This document shows, one piece after another, positions 44,553-52,485 of a DNA stretch of 64,000 nt; the first letter of the stretch is position 1, and each line of letters opens with the position of its first letter. The DNA comes from Stenotrophomonas beteli. Lineage in GTDB: Bacteria > Pseudomonadota > Gammaproteobacteria > Xanthomonadales > Xanthomonadaceae. Under the pieces are notes generated by a model. That model searched no databases. It was not told where the DNA came from and saw nothing but the letters and a program-made list of their open reading frames with translations. The translations under genes and the position numbers were made by a program. The stretch covers positions 19,393 through 83,392 of the forward strand of contig NZ_LLXV01000029.1 in NCBI RefSeq assembly GCF_001431665.1. Direction: 5' to 3'.

Positions 44553-47129
44553 TCAGAACCGGTAACTGACCCGCCCATACCAGAACGCCCCGATCCGGCT
44601 CAGCACATCGCCCGAATCCCAGGTGGTCTCGATGCTGGCCACATCGGTGGCGCTGCGCGCGTACTCCGGCACCTTGCGCGTGCGCTTGTCGAACACGTTG
44701 TTGATGCCCAGCGCCGCGCTCCAGCCCGCGCCCAGCTCCACCGCACCTGAAAGGTTGGTCACCAGCACCGGCGGCTGCCTGTATTCCACGCCGTTGTTCA
44801 GGCGCTTGATCGGGCCGTAGTAGGTAAAGTCGACATTCGAGCGCCAGCGCCCGTTCTGCCAGCCCAAGCCCGCCACCTGGGTGTAGCTGGGCGTGCGGAA
44901 GCGCAGCGCGTACTCGCTGCTCTTGGTCAGCAGGTTGATGTTCGGCAGGCCCTGCAGCGCCGCCGGAATGGCGCTCACCTTCTGGATGGTGGTACGCCCG
45001 ACGTTGGCCGCATAGCTCCAGCGCAGCGTGCCCCACGCGGTGTCCTGGTTGGCCTCCAGGGTCAGCTCGACACCGCGTGTGCGGGTATTGCCCACATTGG
45101 TGAAGTAGCTGGCATAGAACGCATCACCCGGCAGGATGCTGATGCCGGCCGAACCCAGCAGTGCATCAATGGTGTTCTTCTGCGCCGTGCTCAGCACCGT
45201 GCCGCTGTTGTCGGTGATGCGCGCCGGGTCCTGCGCGTTGTAACCGATCTGGCTGGACTGGCCGAGCTGTCCGCGGATGTCGATCTGGTAGGCATCCACA
45301 GCCAGATGGAACGCCGGGCTCGGGTCCCAGGTCACGCCCAGGCTGTAGTTGGTGGCCTTTTCCGGCTTCAGCGCCGTGGCACCCAACGCAATCGCCGCTG
45401 GCGAAGACACCTGGGCCACCAGCGTGGTACCGCACGGGCAGCTGCCGGTGGCCTGGTAGTACTGCGCGCCCAGGCTGGGCGCATGGAAGCCGTTGCTGAC
45501 CGTCGCACGCAGGCCCAGTGCATCGGTGAAATCAAAGCGCGTGGTCAGGCGCCCGGTCGAGACACTGCCGAAATCCGAATGATCTTCCCAGCGCGCGGCA
45601 GCATCCAGGTACCAATGCGAGGTGATATTGGCGGCCGCACCCGCGTACACCGCCTTGCTGTTGCGCGTGGCTTTCACCGCGTCGGCGGTGGAGTAGCCGA
45701 CGAAGGCGGCCGCACCGAAGCCGGTGTAGGACTCCCACTGCCCCGCCCCACGCTCGTACTGTTCGTGCTGGTACTCAGCGCCTGCGCTCACTTCCAGCGG
45801 CGAAGCAAAGGCCGCCACCTCGAAGCCTCGGCGCAGGTCCAGGTTGGCGATGCCCTGCTGGTAGTCCAGCTTGCCGTCATAGAAGTCAGTGGGCGAACCG
45901 GGGTATGTCAGCGAGTAGTTCACCGAGTTGCGGGTATAGGTGCGTACCGTGCTGCGGTTGCCGGTCAGGCTGGCGTCGTAGTCCCAGCCTGCGATCTGTC
46001 CTTTCACGCCCGCAGTACCGGTGTATTGCTTCTCCTTGGTTTCCAGCACGGGCAGGAAGCCGTCGGGAAACACGCTCAGCACCCCAGGCGCCTTGTAGGT
46101 GGTGAAGATGGTCGCCGGCAGGCGGAAGTTCTGGATTGCCTGCGCGGTGCGGTCGCTGGCGGTGGCATTGGCGTAGAACTGCGCGCTCTCGCCCAGACCA
46201 TGACCGGCATTCACCGCGAACGCCTTCAACGCATACGACGGCGAGCTGAGAATGGTGTTGGCCTCGGCGTCGCGGCCGGCCTCGGCCGGGTTCGGCGACG
46301 CACCCGCCGGCAAGCGGTTGTTCGGGCGCAGCGCGACCCGAGTGCCGTTGGCATCCACCGCCGGATAGCTCAGGTAGCCATCGATGTAGCGCCGTGTACG
46401 AATCGCATGATGCTGGCGGGTGGTTTCGCCGGACAGATTGACGAAGCCATCGGCGCCCCAAGGCAGGCCCACGTTGGCACGCACACTGGTGCGCGAGCCG
46501 TCGCCGTCGGTGCTCTGCCCGCTTTCCACGGCAAACTCGCCACCGTGAGCCTGCGATTTCAGGATCACGTTGACCACGCCGGTGATCGCATCCGAGCCGT
46601 AGATGGCCGACGCACCATCGCGCAGCACTTCCACATGGTCGATGGCCGAGACCGGAATCAGCGCCAGATCGGCCCAGGCATGGCCTGGAAAGCCACCCCC
46701 GTTTGCGCCACTGACATAGGCGCTGGCATTGCGGCGCTTGCCGTTCACCAGCACCAGCGTGTAGCCGGGCGACAGGTTGCGCAGCTGGTAGCCGCGGATC
46801 AGGCTCTCCTGGTCGCTCTGGTAGCCGCCGATCTGGCTCAGCGACGGCAGCGCACGCTGCAGCGCTTCCAGCAGGTTGGCCTGGCCGGTGGCGGTGAGGT
46901 CCTCGGCAGAGATCACATCGATCGGCGTGGAGCTGTTCTTCACCGTGCGTGTGCTGGTACGTGAGCCGGTGACCACCACGGCGTCCAGTGTGGACGCAGC
47001 GACATTGGCGGTGGCTGCCGTGGTGGAGGGCTCAGCATCGGCTTCAGCGGCATGGCTGGGCGATGCCGTAAGCGCGACGGCGATCAGGACGGAAAGCGTG
47101 TTGAGGACAGGGCGGTAGGCGGCAGGCAT
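44553..47129 (-). CDS. TonB-dependent outer-membrane receptor
   Basis: This 858-residue protein has a signal peptide ending SPSHA-AE. A TonB-box-like stretch (DAVVVTGSR) and the plug domain follow, with STPIDVISAEDLTATGQANLLEALQ and ILRDGASAIYGSDAITGVVNV-type motifs. A large barrel ends in YGRVSYRF with the terminal Phe needed for outer-membrane insertion. ATG at 47129 precedes the signal peptide directly; 12 codons of open frame lie upstream. It imports a scarce ligand using proton-motive force via TonB. As the first gene before the FMN reductase and monooxygenases, the ligand is probably an organosulfur compound, not iron; this is inference. Confidence 0.93.
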   Translation of the reverse strand: MPAAYRPVLNTLSVLIAVALTASPSHAAEADAEPSTTAATANVAASTLDAVVVTGSRTSTRTVKNSSTPIDVISAEDLTATGQANLLEALQRALPSLSQIGGYQSDQESLIRGYQLRNLSPGYTLVLVNGKRRNASAYVSGANGGGFPGHAWADLALIPVSAIDHVEVLRDGASAIYGSDAITGVVNVILKSQAHGGEFAVESGQSTDGDGSRTSVRANVGLPWGADGFVNLSGETTRQHHAIRTRRYIDGYLSYPAVDANGTRVALRPNNRLPAGASPNPAEAGRDAEANTILSSPSYALKAFAVNAGHGLGESAQFYANATASDRTAQAIQNFRLPATIFTTYKAPGVLSVFPDGFLPVLETKEKQYTGTAGVKGQIAGWDYDASLTGNRSTVRTYTRNSVNYSLTYPGSPTDFYDGKLDYQQGIANLDLRRGFEVAAFASPLEVSAGAEYQHEQYERGAGQWESYTGFGAAAFVGYSTADAVKATRNSKAVYAGAAANITSHWYLDAAARWEDHSDFGSVSTGRLTTRFDFTDALGLRATVSNGFHAPSLGAQYYQATGSCPCGTTLVAQVSSPAAIALGATALKPEKATNYSLGVTWDPSPAFHLAVDAYQIDIRGQLGQSSQIGYNAQDPARITDNSGTVLSTAQKNTIDALLGSAGISILPGDAFYASYFTNVGNTRTRGVELTLEANQDTAWGTLRWSYAANVGRTTIQKVSAIPAALQGLPNINLLTKSSEYALRFRTPSYTQVAGLGWQNGRWRSNVDFTYYGPIKRLNNGVEYRQPPVLVTNLSGAVELGAGWSAALGINNVFDKRTRKVPEYARSATDVASIETTWDSGDVLSRIGAFWYGRVSYRF

Positions 47130-47445
47130 GGGGGCTCGTGGGGTGGGCCGGAAACACGCCTCCATTCAAGGGCCTGTTCACCCGCGGCAACAGGCGGGAT
47201 CGCGTCACCCAGCCGTAACATCCGGCCACCCACATGACCGCTGGTAATGACGTTAGGTGGCCCACACGCACGGGGTCGGATCCCTTTCCAAAGGAAAGGG
47301 CTCTGACATAACGCACGCATCCCCCAACGGGGTCAGAGCCCTTCCTGCGGAAGGGATCCGACCCCGGTTCCCATATGCCCGCCCGGCATCACCTCATGCC
47401 CGCGCATCACGCAACGCCACGCACCGCCACCCGTAGCATCAGGCC
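47130..47445. repeat. Divergent intergenic region with inverted pair of GGGGTCGGATCCC repeats
   Basis: Repeat 1 (47272-47309) is GGGGTCGGATCCCTTTCC...GGAAAGGGCTCTGAC; repeat 2 (47329-47365) is nearly its reverse complement. Each is itself a long hairpin, and together they can form a larger cruciform. They belong to the same family as 19407-19471. The remaining 140 bases before the TonB receptor gene must hold its promoter; no clear sigma-70 pair or regulator site could be assigned. Confidence 0.75.
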
Positions 47446-48447
47446 ATGCCCAGCCCACCCGCCGATCCCACCGCGCCGCTCGTTGCCATCGTCGCCTGCC
47501 ACGGCCAGGGGCTGTTCGAATTCGGCTGCGCGGTCGGCCTGTTCGCGCCGGTGCGGCCGGAACTCGGCGTGGCCTGGTACCGCACCCAGCTGTGCGCGGG
47601 CGAACCCGGTGCGCTGCGCATGCTCGGCAATGCGCAGGTGCAGCTTCCCTACGATCTCAGCGCGGTTGATGACGCCGACATCATCGTCATCCCCGGTTGG
47701 CGCGAACCCAGCGAGCGCCCACCGCAGGCACTGCTCGATGCACTGATCCGTGCCCACGCACGTGGCGCGCGCATCGCCTCGATCTGCTCCGGTGCCTTCG
47801 TGCTGGCCTGGGCCGGGCTGCTCGATGGCCGCCAGGCCACCACCCACTGGCGCCTCACCGAAGCGCTGGCACGCGAGTTCCCACGCATCGATGTGCGCGA
47901 GGATGCGCTGTACGTGGATACCGGCAGCATCATCACTTCGGCCGGCTCGGCCACCGGCATGGACATGATGCTGCACATGGTGCGCAAGGATTACGGCGCG
48001 CGCGTGGCCAACCTGGTGGCCGAACGGCTGGTCCTGGCACCATGGCGTGATGCCGGGCGCAGCCAGCGCGTCAGCCGCGCCATTCCCCACGGCGAGCCCA
48101 CCCGCTTGGCAAAGCTGATGGAATGGATGCGCCGCAACCTGCGTGAACCGCACTCGCTGGGCAGCCTCGCCGAGCAGGCTGCCTTGAGCCAGCGCACGCT
48201 GCAGCGGCAATTTCTGGAAGCCACGGGCCTGTCGCCGATCGACTGGCTGATCCGCGAGCGTGTGGCCTACGCCCGCGAACTGCTGGAAACCACCGACCGT
48301 CCGTTGCAGTGGATTGCAGAACAGGCTGGCTTTGGTTCGCAGGAATCGTTCCGCCGCCATTTCCGCGGCCAGGTCGATGCGAGTCCAACCGAGTACCGCA
48401 GCCAGCATCGCGGCGGTATTGGCGTGGACCGGCTGATCGGCTGCTGA
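47446..48447 (+). CDS. GlxA-family AraC regulator (DJ-1/PfpI + AraC HTH)
   Basis: This 333-residue protein has an N-terminal DJ-1/PfpI-like domain (VAIVACHGQGLFEFG; nucleophile-elbow segment IASICSGAFVLAWAGLLDG, Cys present). The C-terminal AraC HTH (about 230-325) contains SLGSLAEQAALSQRTLQRQF and IAEQAGFGSQESFRRHFR. GlxA/FtrA-type regulators sense metabolites by a poorly known mechanism. It is divergent from the TonB receptor/monooxygenase operon and is a candidate regulator of it, but a link is not demonstrated. Confidence 0.88.
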   Translation: MPSPPADPTAPLVAIVACHGQGLFEFGCAVGLFAPVRPELGVAWYRTQLCAGEPGALRMLGNAQVQLPYDLSAVDDADIIVIPGWREPSERPPQALLDALIRAHARGARIASICSGAFVLAWAGLLDGRQATTHWRLTEALAREFPRIDVREDALYVDTGSIITSAGSATGMDMMLHMVRKDYGARVANLVAERLVLAPWRDAGRSQRVSRAIPHGEPTRLAKLMEWMRRNLREPHSLGSLAEQAALSQRTLQRQFLEATGLSPIDWLIRERVAYARELLETTDRPLQWIAEQAGFGSQESFRRHFRGQVDASPTEYRSQHRGGIGVDRLIGC

Positions 48448-48525
48448 GTTGCTGCTTCCCCGGCTTTCCAGGCCCGTCCCACCACTGCAAGATAGGGCCA
48501 TCCCCGCACTGCCGATGGACCGGTG

Positions 48526-49770
48526 ATGACCGACCGCCCCTACAGGAACTACCGCGCAGGCATCGGCGTGTCGCTGCTGTTGGCCGCGCTCATCGCCACC
48601 CTCTCGCTCATCGCGGTGGCGACCCCCAACCTGGGTTGGGGCGTCGTAGCGCTGGCCACCATCGCGATCTGGATAGGTGCCCCGTTGCTGCTGGTTCTTC
48701 TGCTGGCCTGGCTGCGCTACATGCTGCGACAGCGCGGGCGCGTGCCCGGCCGCGTACACGCCTGGATGTTCCTGCCCACCGCCGCGGCCATGCTCATCAT
48801 TCCGTTGTGGCAGTCCCTGCAGCACAGCTGGGCGAACCTGGCAGGCGGGTCGCGTATCCCTGTTGCCGAGCTGCACATCAATCTCAGCGGGCAGCCGCTG
48901 TGGCTGGACACCTCGCCGTATGCGTCCACCGGCTCCGGCGCTGGCCCGGACCTGCCGATGCAAGGCGATACGCCCCAGCGCTTCGTGGCCTTCCACCGCT
49001 ATCCCAACGCGCAGTCCGATGTGGACAGCGCGTTTCCGTACCAGGACGCGCGCCTGAAGCGCTCCGCGGACCACTACCGGTACGCCATGCCATCGGGGGA
49101 TCGCGCCGTCACTGACGTGCCGCTGGTCCGACGACCCTATCCGGACACCACACGCTTCAATGCCGGATGGCGCAGCGCCGGCCCACCCGAGCTCGTACAC
49201 CTCTACTACCACTACAGCGATCATGTAGAGGTCGCGCCCACGCTCGCGCGCCTCAGCGGCTCGGCTGCCGACCACCTGCAGCGCAGCCGCTTCGAGGGCC
49301 TGGTGCTGTTCAAGATCCACAACTACGGCAGCACACCCATCGTGCGGATGGAGGTCGATGGCATCGCACTGGACATTGGTGACAGCGCTATCGAGAACAT
49401 CCCGGCGGCGCCTGCTGATTGCACCGCCTATGGCTTTCCTGCAGGCGTGGCACTGCTGTCACTCGACCGGCCGCTGCAGCTGCGCTGGCAGACCGTCGAT
49501 GCACCAGCGCGGTGGCACAGCGCGCGCGTGCAGGTGCCAGCGTTCCGGCAGGCGCAGCCGTTGCAGGGCCAATCCACGTTGCAGCAGGTTCTGCTGTACG
49601 TACTGCCTGACGGCACGCTGGCCGCCGAACGCTACGCCGAAGTGTTCAACGGCGACACGCGGCACGGCATCAAGGCCACCGGCCTGCCGGCCCGCGCCGC
49701 GCCCTTCGCGCGGTGTGGCAGCGCCCGCGCGGGCTACGCCGACGGTGCCGACGCCGTGCTGGCCGACTGA
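48526..49770 (+). CDS. Hypothetical membrane-anchored protein
   Basis: The 414-residue protein has three N-terminal hydrophobic helices (about residues 12-35, 40-65, 80-98). A large, presumably periplasmic, part without recognised motifs follows (LHINLSGQPLWLDTSPY; LVHLYYHYSDHVEVAPTL). ATG 48526 is used; a GTG directly before it is also in frame. Its stop (TGA, 49768-49770) abuts the stop of the convergent gene. I do not recognise the family. Confidence 0.7.
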   Translation: MTDRPYRNYRAGIGVSLLLAALIATLSLIAVATPNLGWGVVALATIAIWIGAPLLLVLLLAWLRYMLRQRGRVPGRVHAWMFLPTAAAMLIIPLWQSLQHSWANLAGGSRIPVAELHINLSGQPLWLDTSPYASTGSGAGPDLPMQGDTPQRFVAFHRYPNAQSDVDSAFPYQDARLKRSADHYRYAMPSGDRAVTDVPLVRRPYPDTTRFNAGWRSAGPPELVHLYYHYSDHVEVAPTLARLSGSAADHLQRSRFEGLVLFKIHNYGSTPIVRMEVDGIALDIGDSAIENIPAAPADCTAYGFPAGVALLSLDRPLQLRWQTVDAPARWHSARVQVPAFRQAQPLQGQSTLQQVLLYVLPDGTLAAERYAEVFNGDTRHGIKATGLPARAAPFARCGSARAGYADGADAVLAD

Positions 49771-50271
49771 TCAGCCACGCGCACGTGCAGCGCGCGCATG
49801 CAGCATCCAGCACTGCGCCAGGAACCCGATGGCGAACAGCAGTGCGCAGCCGAGCAGCGTCTGCTGGATCACCGGCGCCAGCGGTGCGGCGGCAACCGGG
49901 TGGCCCACCGGCAGGCGGGTCAGCGTTTCATTCACGCCGGGCACCAGTGACAGCAGGAAACTGAAGGACAACGCGAACGTGGACAGATAACGGGCTGCAC
50001 GCCCCAGCCAGCGCAGGCGCGCCAGCACCACGCCGCCGAACGCCACCAGCAGCACGATCACCCCGAACGCATGGCCGGTGTTCAACCCGCCCGTGCTGGA
50101 CACCGTGAACGATGTGGCCACCGACAACAGCAGGCCCCACAGGTAGAGCCTGCCTGAGCGCGTAGCGGGATCGATCGCGCGGTGGCGGATGAAGCCATAC
50201 AGCCCGGCGAGCACCGGGATCAGGCTGACGGCGGTATGCACAACGCCGAGGGTCGAAAGCGGATGCGACAT
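49771..50271 (-). CDS. Small integral membrane protein, TetR-controlled
   Basis: The 166-residue protein has five hydrophobic helices starting with LGVVHTAVSLIPVLAGLYGFI and HAFGVIVLLVAFGGVVLARL. ATG 50271 lies 24 bases before the operator palindrome at 50295-50308, which fits a gene repressed by the adjacent TetR protein. No enzymatic motif seen; similar in general look to small DUF2306-like proteins, but I cannot place it. Confidence 0.72.
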   Translation of the reverse strand: MSHPLSTLGVVHTAVSLIPVLAGLYGFIRHRAIDPATRSGRLYLWGLLLSVATSFTVSSTGGLNTGHAFGVIVLLVAFGGVVLARLRWLGRAARYLSTFALSFSFLLSLVPGVNETLTRLPVGHPVAAAPLAPVIQQTLLGCALLFAIGFLAQCWMLHARAARARG

Positions 50272-50294
50272 GGGAATCTCCGTTGATCGAGTAA

Positions 50295-50308
50295 ACCTAC
50301 TAGTAGGT
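50295..50308. promoter_or_regulatory. TetR operator ACCTACTAGTAGGT, copy 1
   Basis: Perfect 14-base palindrome between the TetR stop and the start of the downstream membrane-protein gene. The same core occurs upstream of the TetR gene at 50961-50978. Confidence 0.75.
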
Positions 50309-50367
50309 AGGTATTGAGGGCAAAAAAGAGGCCTGCGCCCGGGCAGGCCCACCACACACACCACAGC

Positions 50368-50955
50368 TCAGGCGGCCACGGCCACCCGCGCGATCGCCAA
50401 CCGCGCCAGTGCCGCGAAGGTTGCCGCATCACCGAAACCGCGCGCGGCCAGCATCGCGCCGTGCACCGAGGACATGAACGCCTTGGCCTCATCGGCCGCC
50501 GAGCCCTGCAACTGCAGTTGGCCCATCGAAGCGCCCTTCTCCAGCGTCACGGCCAGCCAGCCGCTCAGGTCCTCGAAATGGCCGCGCACCTCCTCGGCGA
50601 TTTCCGGCGGAATCATCGGCGCCTCGGCCGCCAGCATCGCGCAGATGCAGAACGACGACGTGCCTCCGGCAATGCAGCTGGACCAGTAGTCCACATAGGC
50701 GTTGAGCTCCCGCAGCGGGTCGTCCAGCTGCCGGTCCAGCAGCGCCAGGCCCTCGCGCGCCTCGGCCCGGTACAGCACCACCACCGTGCGCACCAGGTCC
50801 GCCTTGCTGGGGAAATGGTGGTGGATGCTGGCCTTGCTGATATTCACCCGCGCCGACACGTCGGCGTAGCTGAAACCGTTGTAACCACCGGCCTCCAGCA
50901 GCGAACGGGCGTGGGCCAGGATCTCCTGGGCTTTGGGTGAGAGCGACTCTTTCAT
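50368..50955 (-). CDS. TetR-family regulator with two flanking operators
   Basis: This 195-residue protein has the HTH region EILAHARSLLEAGGYNGFSYADVSARVNISKASIHHHFPSK. The C-terminal part, with IAGGTSSFCICAMLAAEAP, resembles regulators of the TetR_C_11/NemR-like group with a conserved Cys pair (FCIC), which might sense electrophiles or oxidants. Identical palindromes lie just upstream of this gene and upstream of the next gene in the same direction, so it probably represses both. Confidence 0.87.
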   Translation of the reverse strand: MKESLSPKAQEILAHARSLLEAGGYNGFSYADVSARVNISKASIHHHFPSKADLVRTVVVLYRAEAREGLALLDRQLDDPLRELNAYVDYWSSCIAGGTSSFCICAMLAAEAPMIPPEIAEEVRGHFEDLSGWLAVTLEKGASMGQLQLQGSAADEAKAFMSSVHGAMLAARGFGDAATFAALARLAIARVAVAA

Positions 50956-50960
50956 GTCGT

Positions 50961-50978
50961 CAACCTACTAGTAGGTTG
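50961..50978. promoter_or_regulatory. TetR operator CAACCTACTAGTAGGTTG, copy 2
   Basis: Perfect 18-base palindrome five bases upstream of the TetR start codon, containing the same 14-base core as 50295-50308. Direct autorepression is expected. Confidence 0.78.
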
Positions 50979-51017
50979 ATCCGCTGTCAACGGCCCGCTG
51001 TTGGGTGGCAGCATCCG

Positions 51018-51089
51018 GTAGTGCCGGCCGCTGGCCGGCAACTGCAGTCACCCTACGCCATCGCTATGCCGGCCAGCGGCCGGCACTAC
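51018..51089. repeat. Inverted pair of SMAG palindromes
   Basis: The + unit (51018-51041) is GTAG with stem TGCCGGCC/GGCCGGCA. The - unit (51068-51089) is GCCGGCCAGCGGCCGGCACTAC. The two share the stem sequence and can form one large hairpin between the TetR promoter and the AHSA1 operon. Confidence 0.87.
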
Positions 51090-51188
51090 CACGCCCGGGC
51101 GTTCGTAGCGGGATTTGACATGCAGGCATTTGCCTGCATATAGTCCATCCCAAGGGCGGCGCCTGCCTGCCCACGCGAGGAACCTGCA

Positions 51189-51644
51189 ATGGTGTATATC
51201 GCACACAGGGTCGGCATCAAGGCCCCCGCAAGCCAGGTGTACCAGGCCCTGGCCACCCCCGAAGGCGTGGCCGCCTGGTGGGCTGAAGACACCCACGGCG
51301 ACCGCGAGACCGGCGGTACGGTCAAGGTGCGCTTCACGAACAACGGCCAGGAAATCGGCGCCATGGAAATGCAGCTGGAACTGCTCATTCCTGGCGAGTT
51401 GGTGCTCTGGAAGTTCCTCGCCGGCCCCGCCGAATGGATCGGCACCCACGCGCGCTTCGCGCTGAAGCAGGAAGGCGACTACTGCATCGTGCTGTTCACC
51501 CACGAGGGCTGGAAGGAACGCGTCGAGTTCACCTCCCACTGCAGCACCAAGTGGGCGGTATTCCTGATGAGCCTCAAAGCCCTGCTGGAGACCGGCAAGG
51601 GCCAGCCCAACCCGCACGACGTCAGGATCGACAACTGGAACTGA
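51189..51644 (+). CDS. AHSA1/SRPBCC-domain protein (first copy)
   Basis: The 151-residue protein has the START/SRPBCC AHSA1 pattern: ASQVYQALATPEGVAAWWAED near the N-terminus and a late WAVFLMSLKALLETGKG helix. These proteins form a helix-grip fold that binds small hydrophobic ligands; the function in bacteria is unclear. It is followed after 11 bases by an ArsR regulator and then a second AHSA1 gene, a common autoregulated arrangement. Confidence 0.87.
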   Translation: MVYIAHRVGIKAPASQVYQALATPEGVAAWWAEDTHGDRETGGTVKVRFTNNGQEIGAMEMQLELLIPGELVLWKFLAGPAEWIGTHARFALKQEGDYCIVLFTHEGWKERVEFTSHCSTKWAVFLMSLKALLETGKGQPNPHDVRIDNWN

Positions 51645-51655
51645 AGACGTCCCGC

Positions 51656-51970
51656 ATGAATGCAGACAAGGTGTTCAAGGCCCTGGCCGACCCCACGCGC
51701 AGGACGCTGCTGGACCTGCTCTGCGCAGACAACGGCCAGACCCTGGGCCAGTTGTGCGAACACCTGGACATGGCCCGGCAATCGGTCACCCAGCACCTGG
51801 GCCTGCTGGAAGACGCCAACCTGATCAGCACCGTGCGCCGTGGCCGCGAGAAGCTGCACTTCATCAACCCGGTGCCGCTGCATGAAGTCTACGAGCGCTG
51901 GGTACGCAAGTTCGAGCAGCAGCGCCTGAGCCTGCTGCATGACCTGAAACGCGAACTGGAAGGAGAATGA
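51656..51970 (+). CDS. ArsR-family transcriptional regulator
   Basis: This 104-residue winged-helix protein reads KVFKALADPTRRTLLDLLC then LGQLCEHLDMARQSVTQHLGLLEDANLI, the ArsR/SmtB fold. The metal-binding CxCxx motif is absent, as is usual for the non-metal ArsR group associated with AHSA1 proteins. It probably controls its own operon. A longer open frame upstream overlaps the AHSA1 gene in another frame and was rejected. Confidence 0.9.
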   Translation: MNADKVFKALADPTRRTLLDLLCADNGQTLGQLCEHLDMARQSVTQHLGLLEDANLISTVRRGREKLHFINPVPLHEVYERWVRKFEQQRLSLLHDLKRELEGE

Positions 51971-51972
51971 CG

Positions 51973-52431
51973 ATGTCCGCAGAGACTACCCGCTTCATCC
52001 ACGTGATCTATATCGCCTCCACGCCGCAGAAGGTGTTCGAGGCCATCACCCGCCCCGAGATCGCCCGCCGCTACTGGGGCCATGAGAACGTCTCAGACTG
52101 GAAACCGGGCTCGCGCTGGCAGCACGTGCGTGCCAACGAAACGCGCTCGGTCGAACTGGTAGGCGAAGTGGTGGAAAGCACCCCGCCCTCGCGTCTGGTC
52201 ATCACCTGGGCCGCCGCCTCGCAGGCCGACAACCCGGATGCCTACAGCCGGGTGACCTTCGACATCGTGCCCTACCAGGACATGGTGCGGCTGACCGTTA
52301 CCCACGACGAGCTTGAACCCGGCAGTGGCATGGATACCGGCATCCGCCAGGGCTGGCCGATCGTGCTGTCGAGCCTGAAGTCGCTGCTGGAAACCGGCAA
52401 GGGATTGGACGTGTTTGCGACGCCGAACTGA
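51973..52431 (+). CDS. AHSA1/SRPBCC-domain protein (second copy)
   Basis: This 152-residue AHSA1 protein contains TPQKVFEAITRPEIARRYWGHENVSDWKPGS and a C-terminal WPIVLSSLKSLLETGKGL helix parallel to that of the first copy. Two in-frame ATGs exist; AGGAG at 51961-51965 has proper spacing only to the one at 51973, while the ATG at 51967 would overlap the ArsR stop. Divergent paralogue of the first AHSA1 protein, possibly binding a related ligand. Confidence 0.87.
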   Translation: MSAETTRFIHVIYIASTPQKVFEAITRPEIARRYWGHENVSDWKPGSRWQHVRANETRSVELVGEVVESTPPSRLVITWAAASQADNPDAYSRVTFDIVPYQDMVRLTVTHDELEPGSGMDTGIRQGWPIVLSSLKSLLETGKGLDVFATPN

Positions 52432-52485
52432 GTCGTGCCGCAATCGGCGGCGGAGCGCCATCCGCCGCCAGCGCTCCCTGGCCGG

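Noticed and set aside
45306..46964. 552-codon + frame opposite the TonB receptor gene
   Set aside because: Antisense shadow without motifs; the TonB receptor on the other strand is unambiguous.
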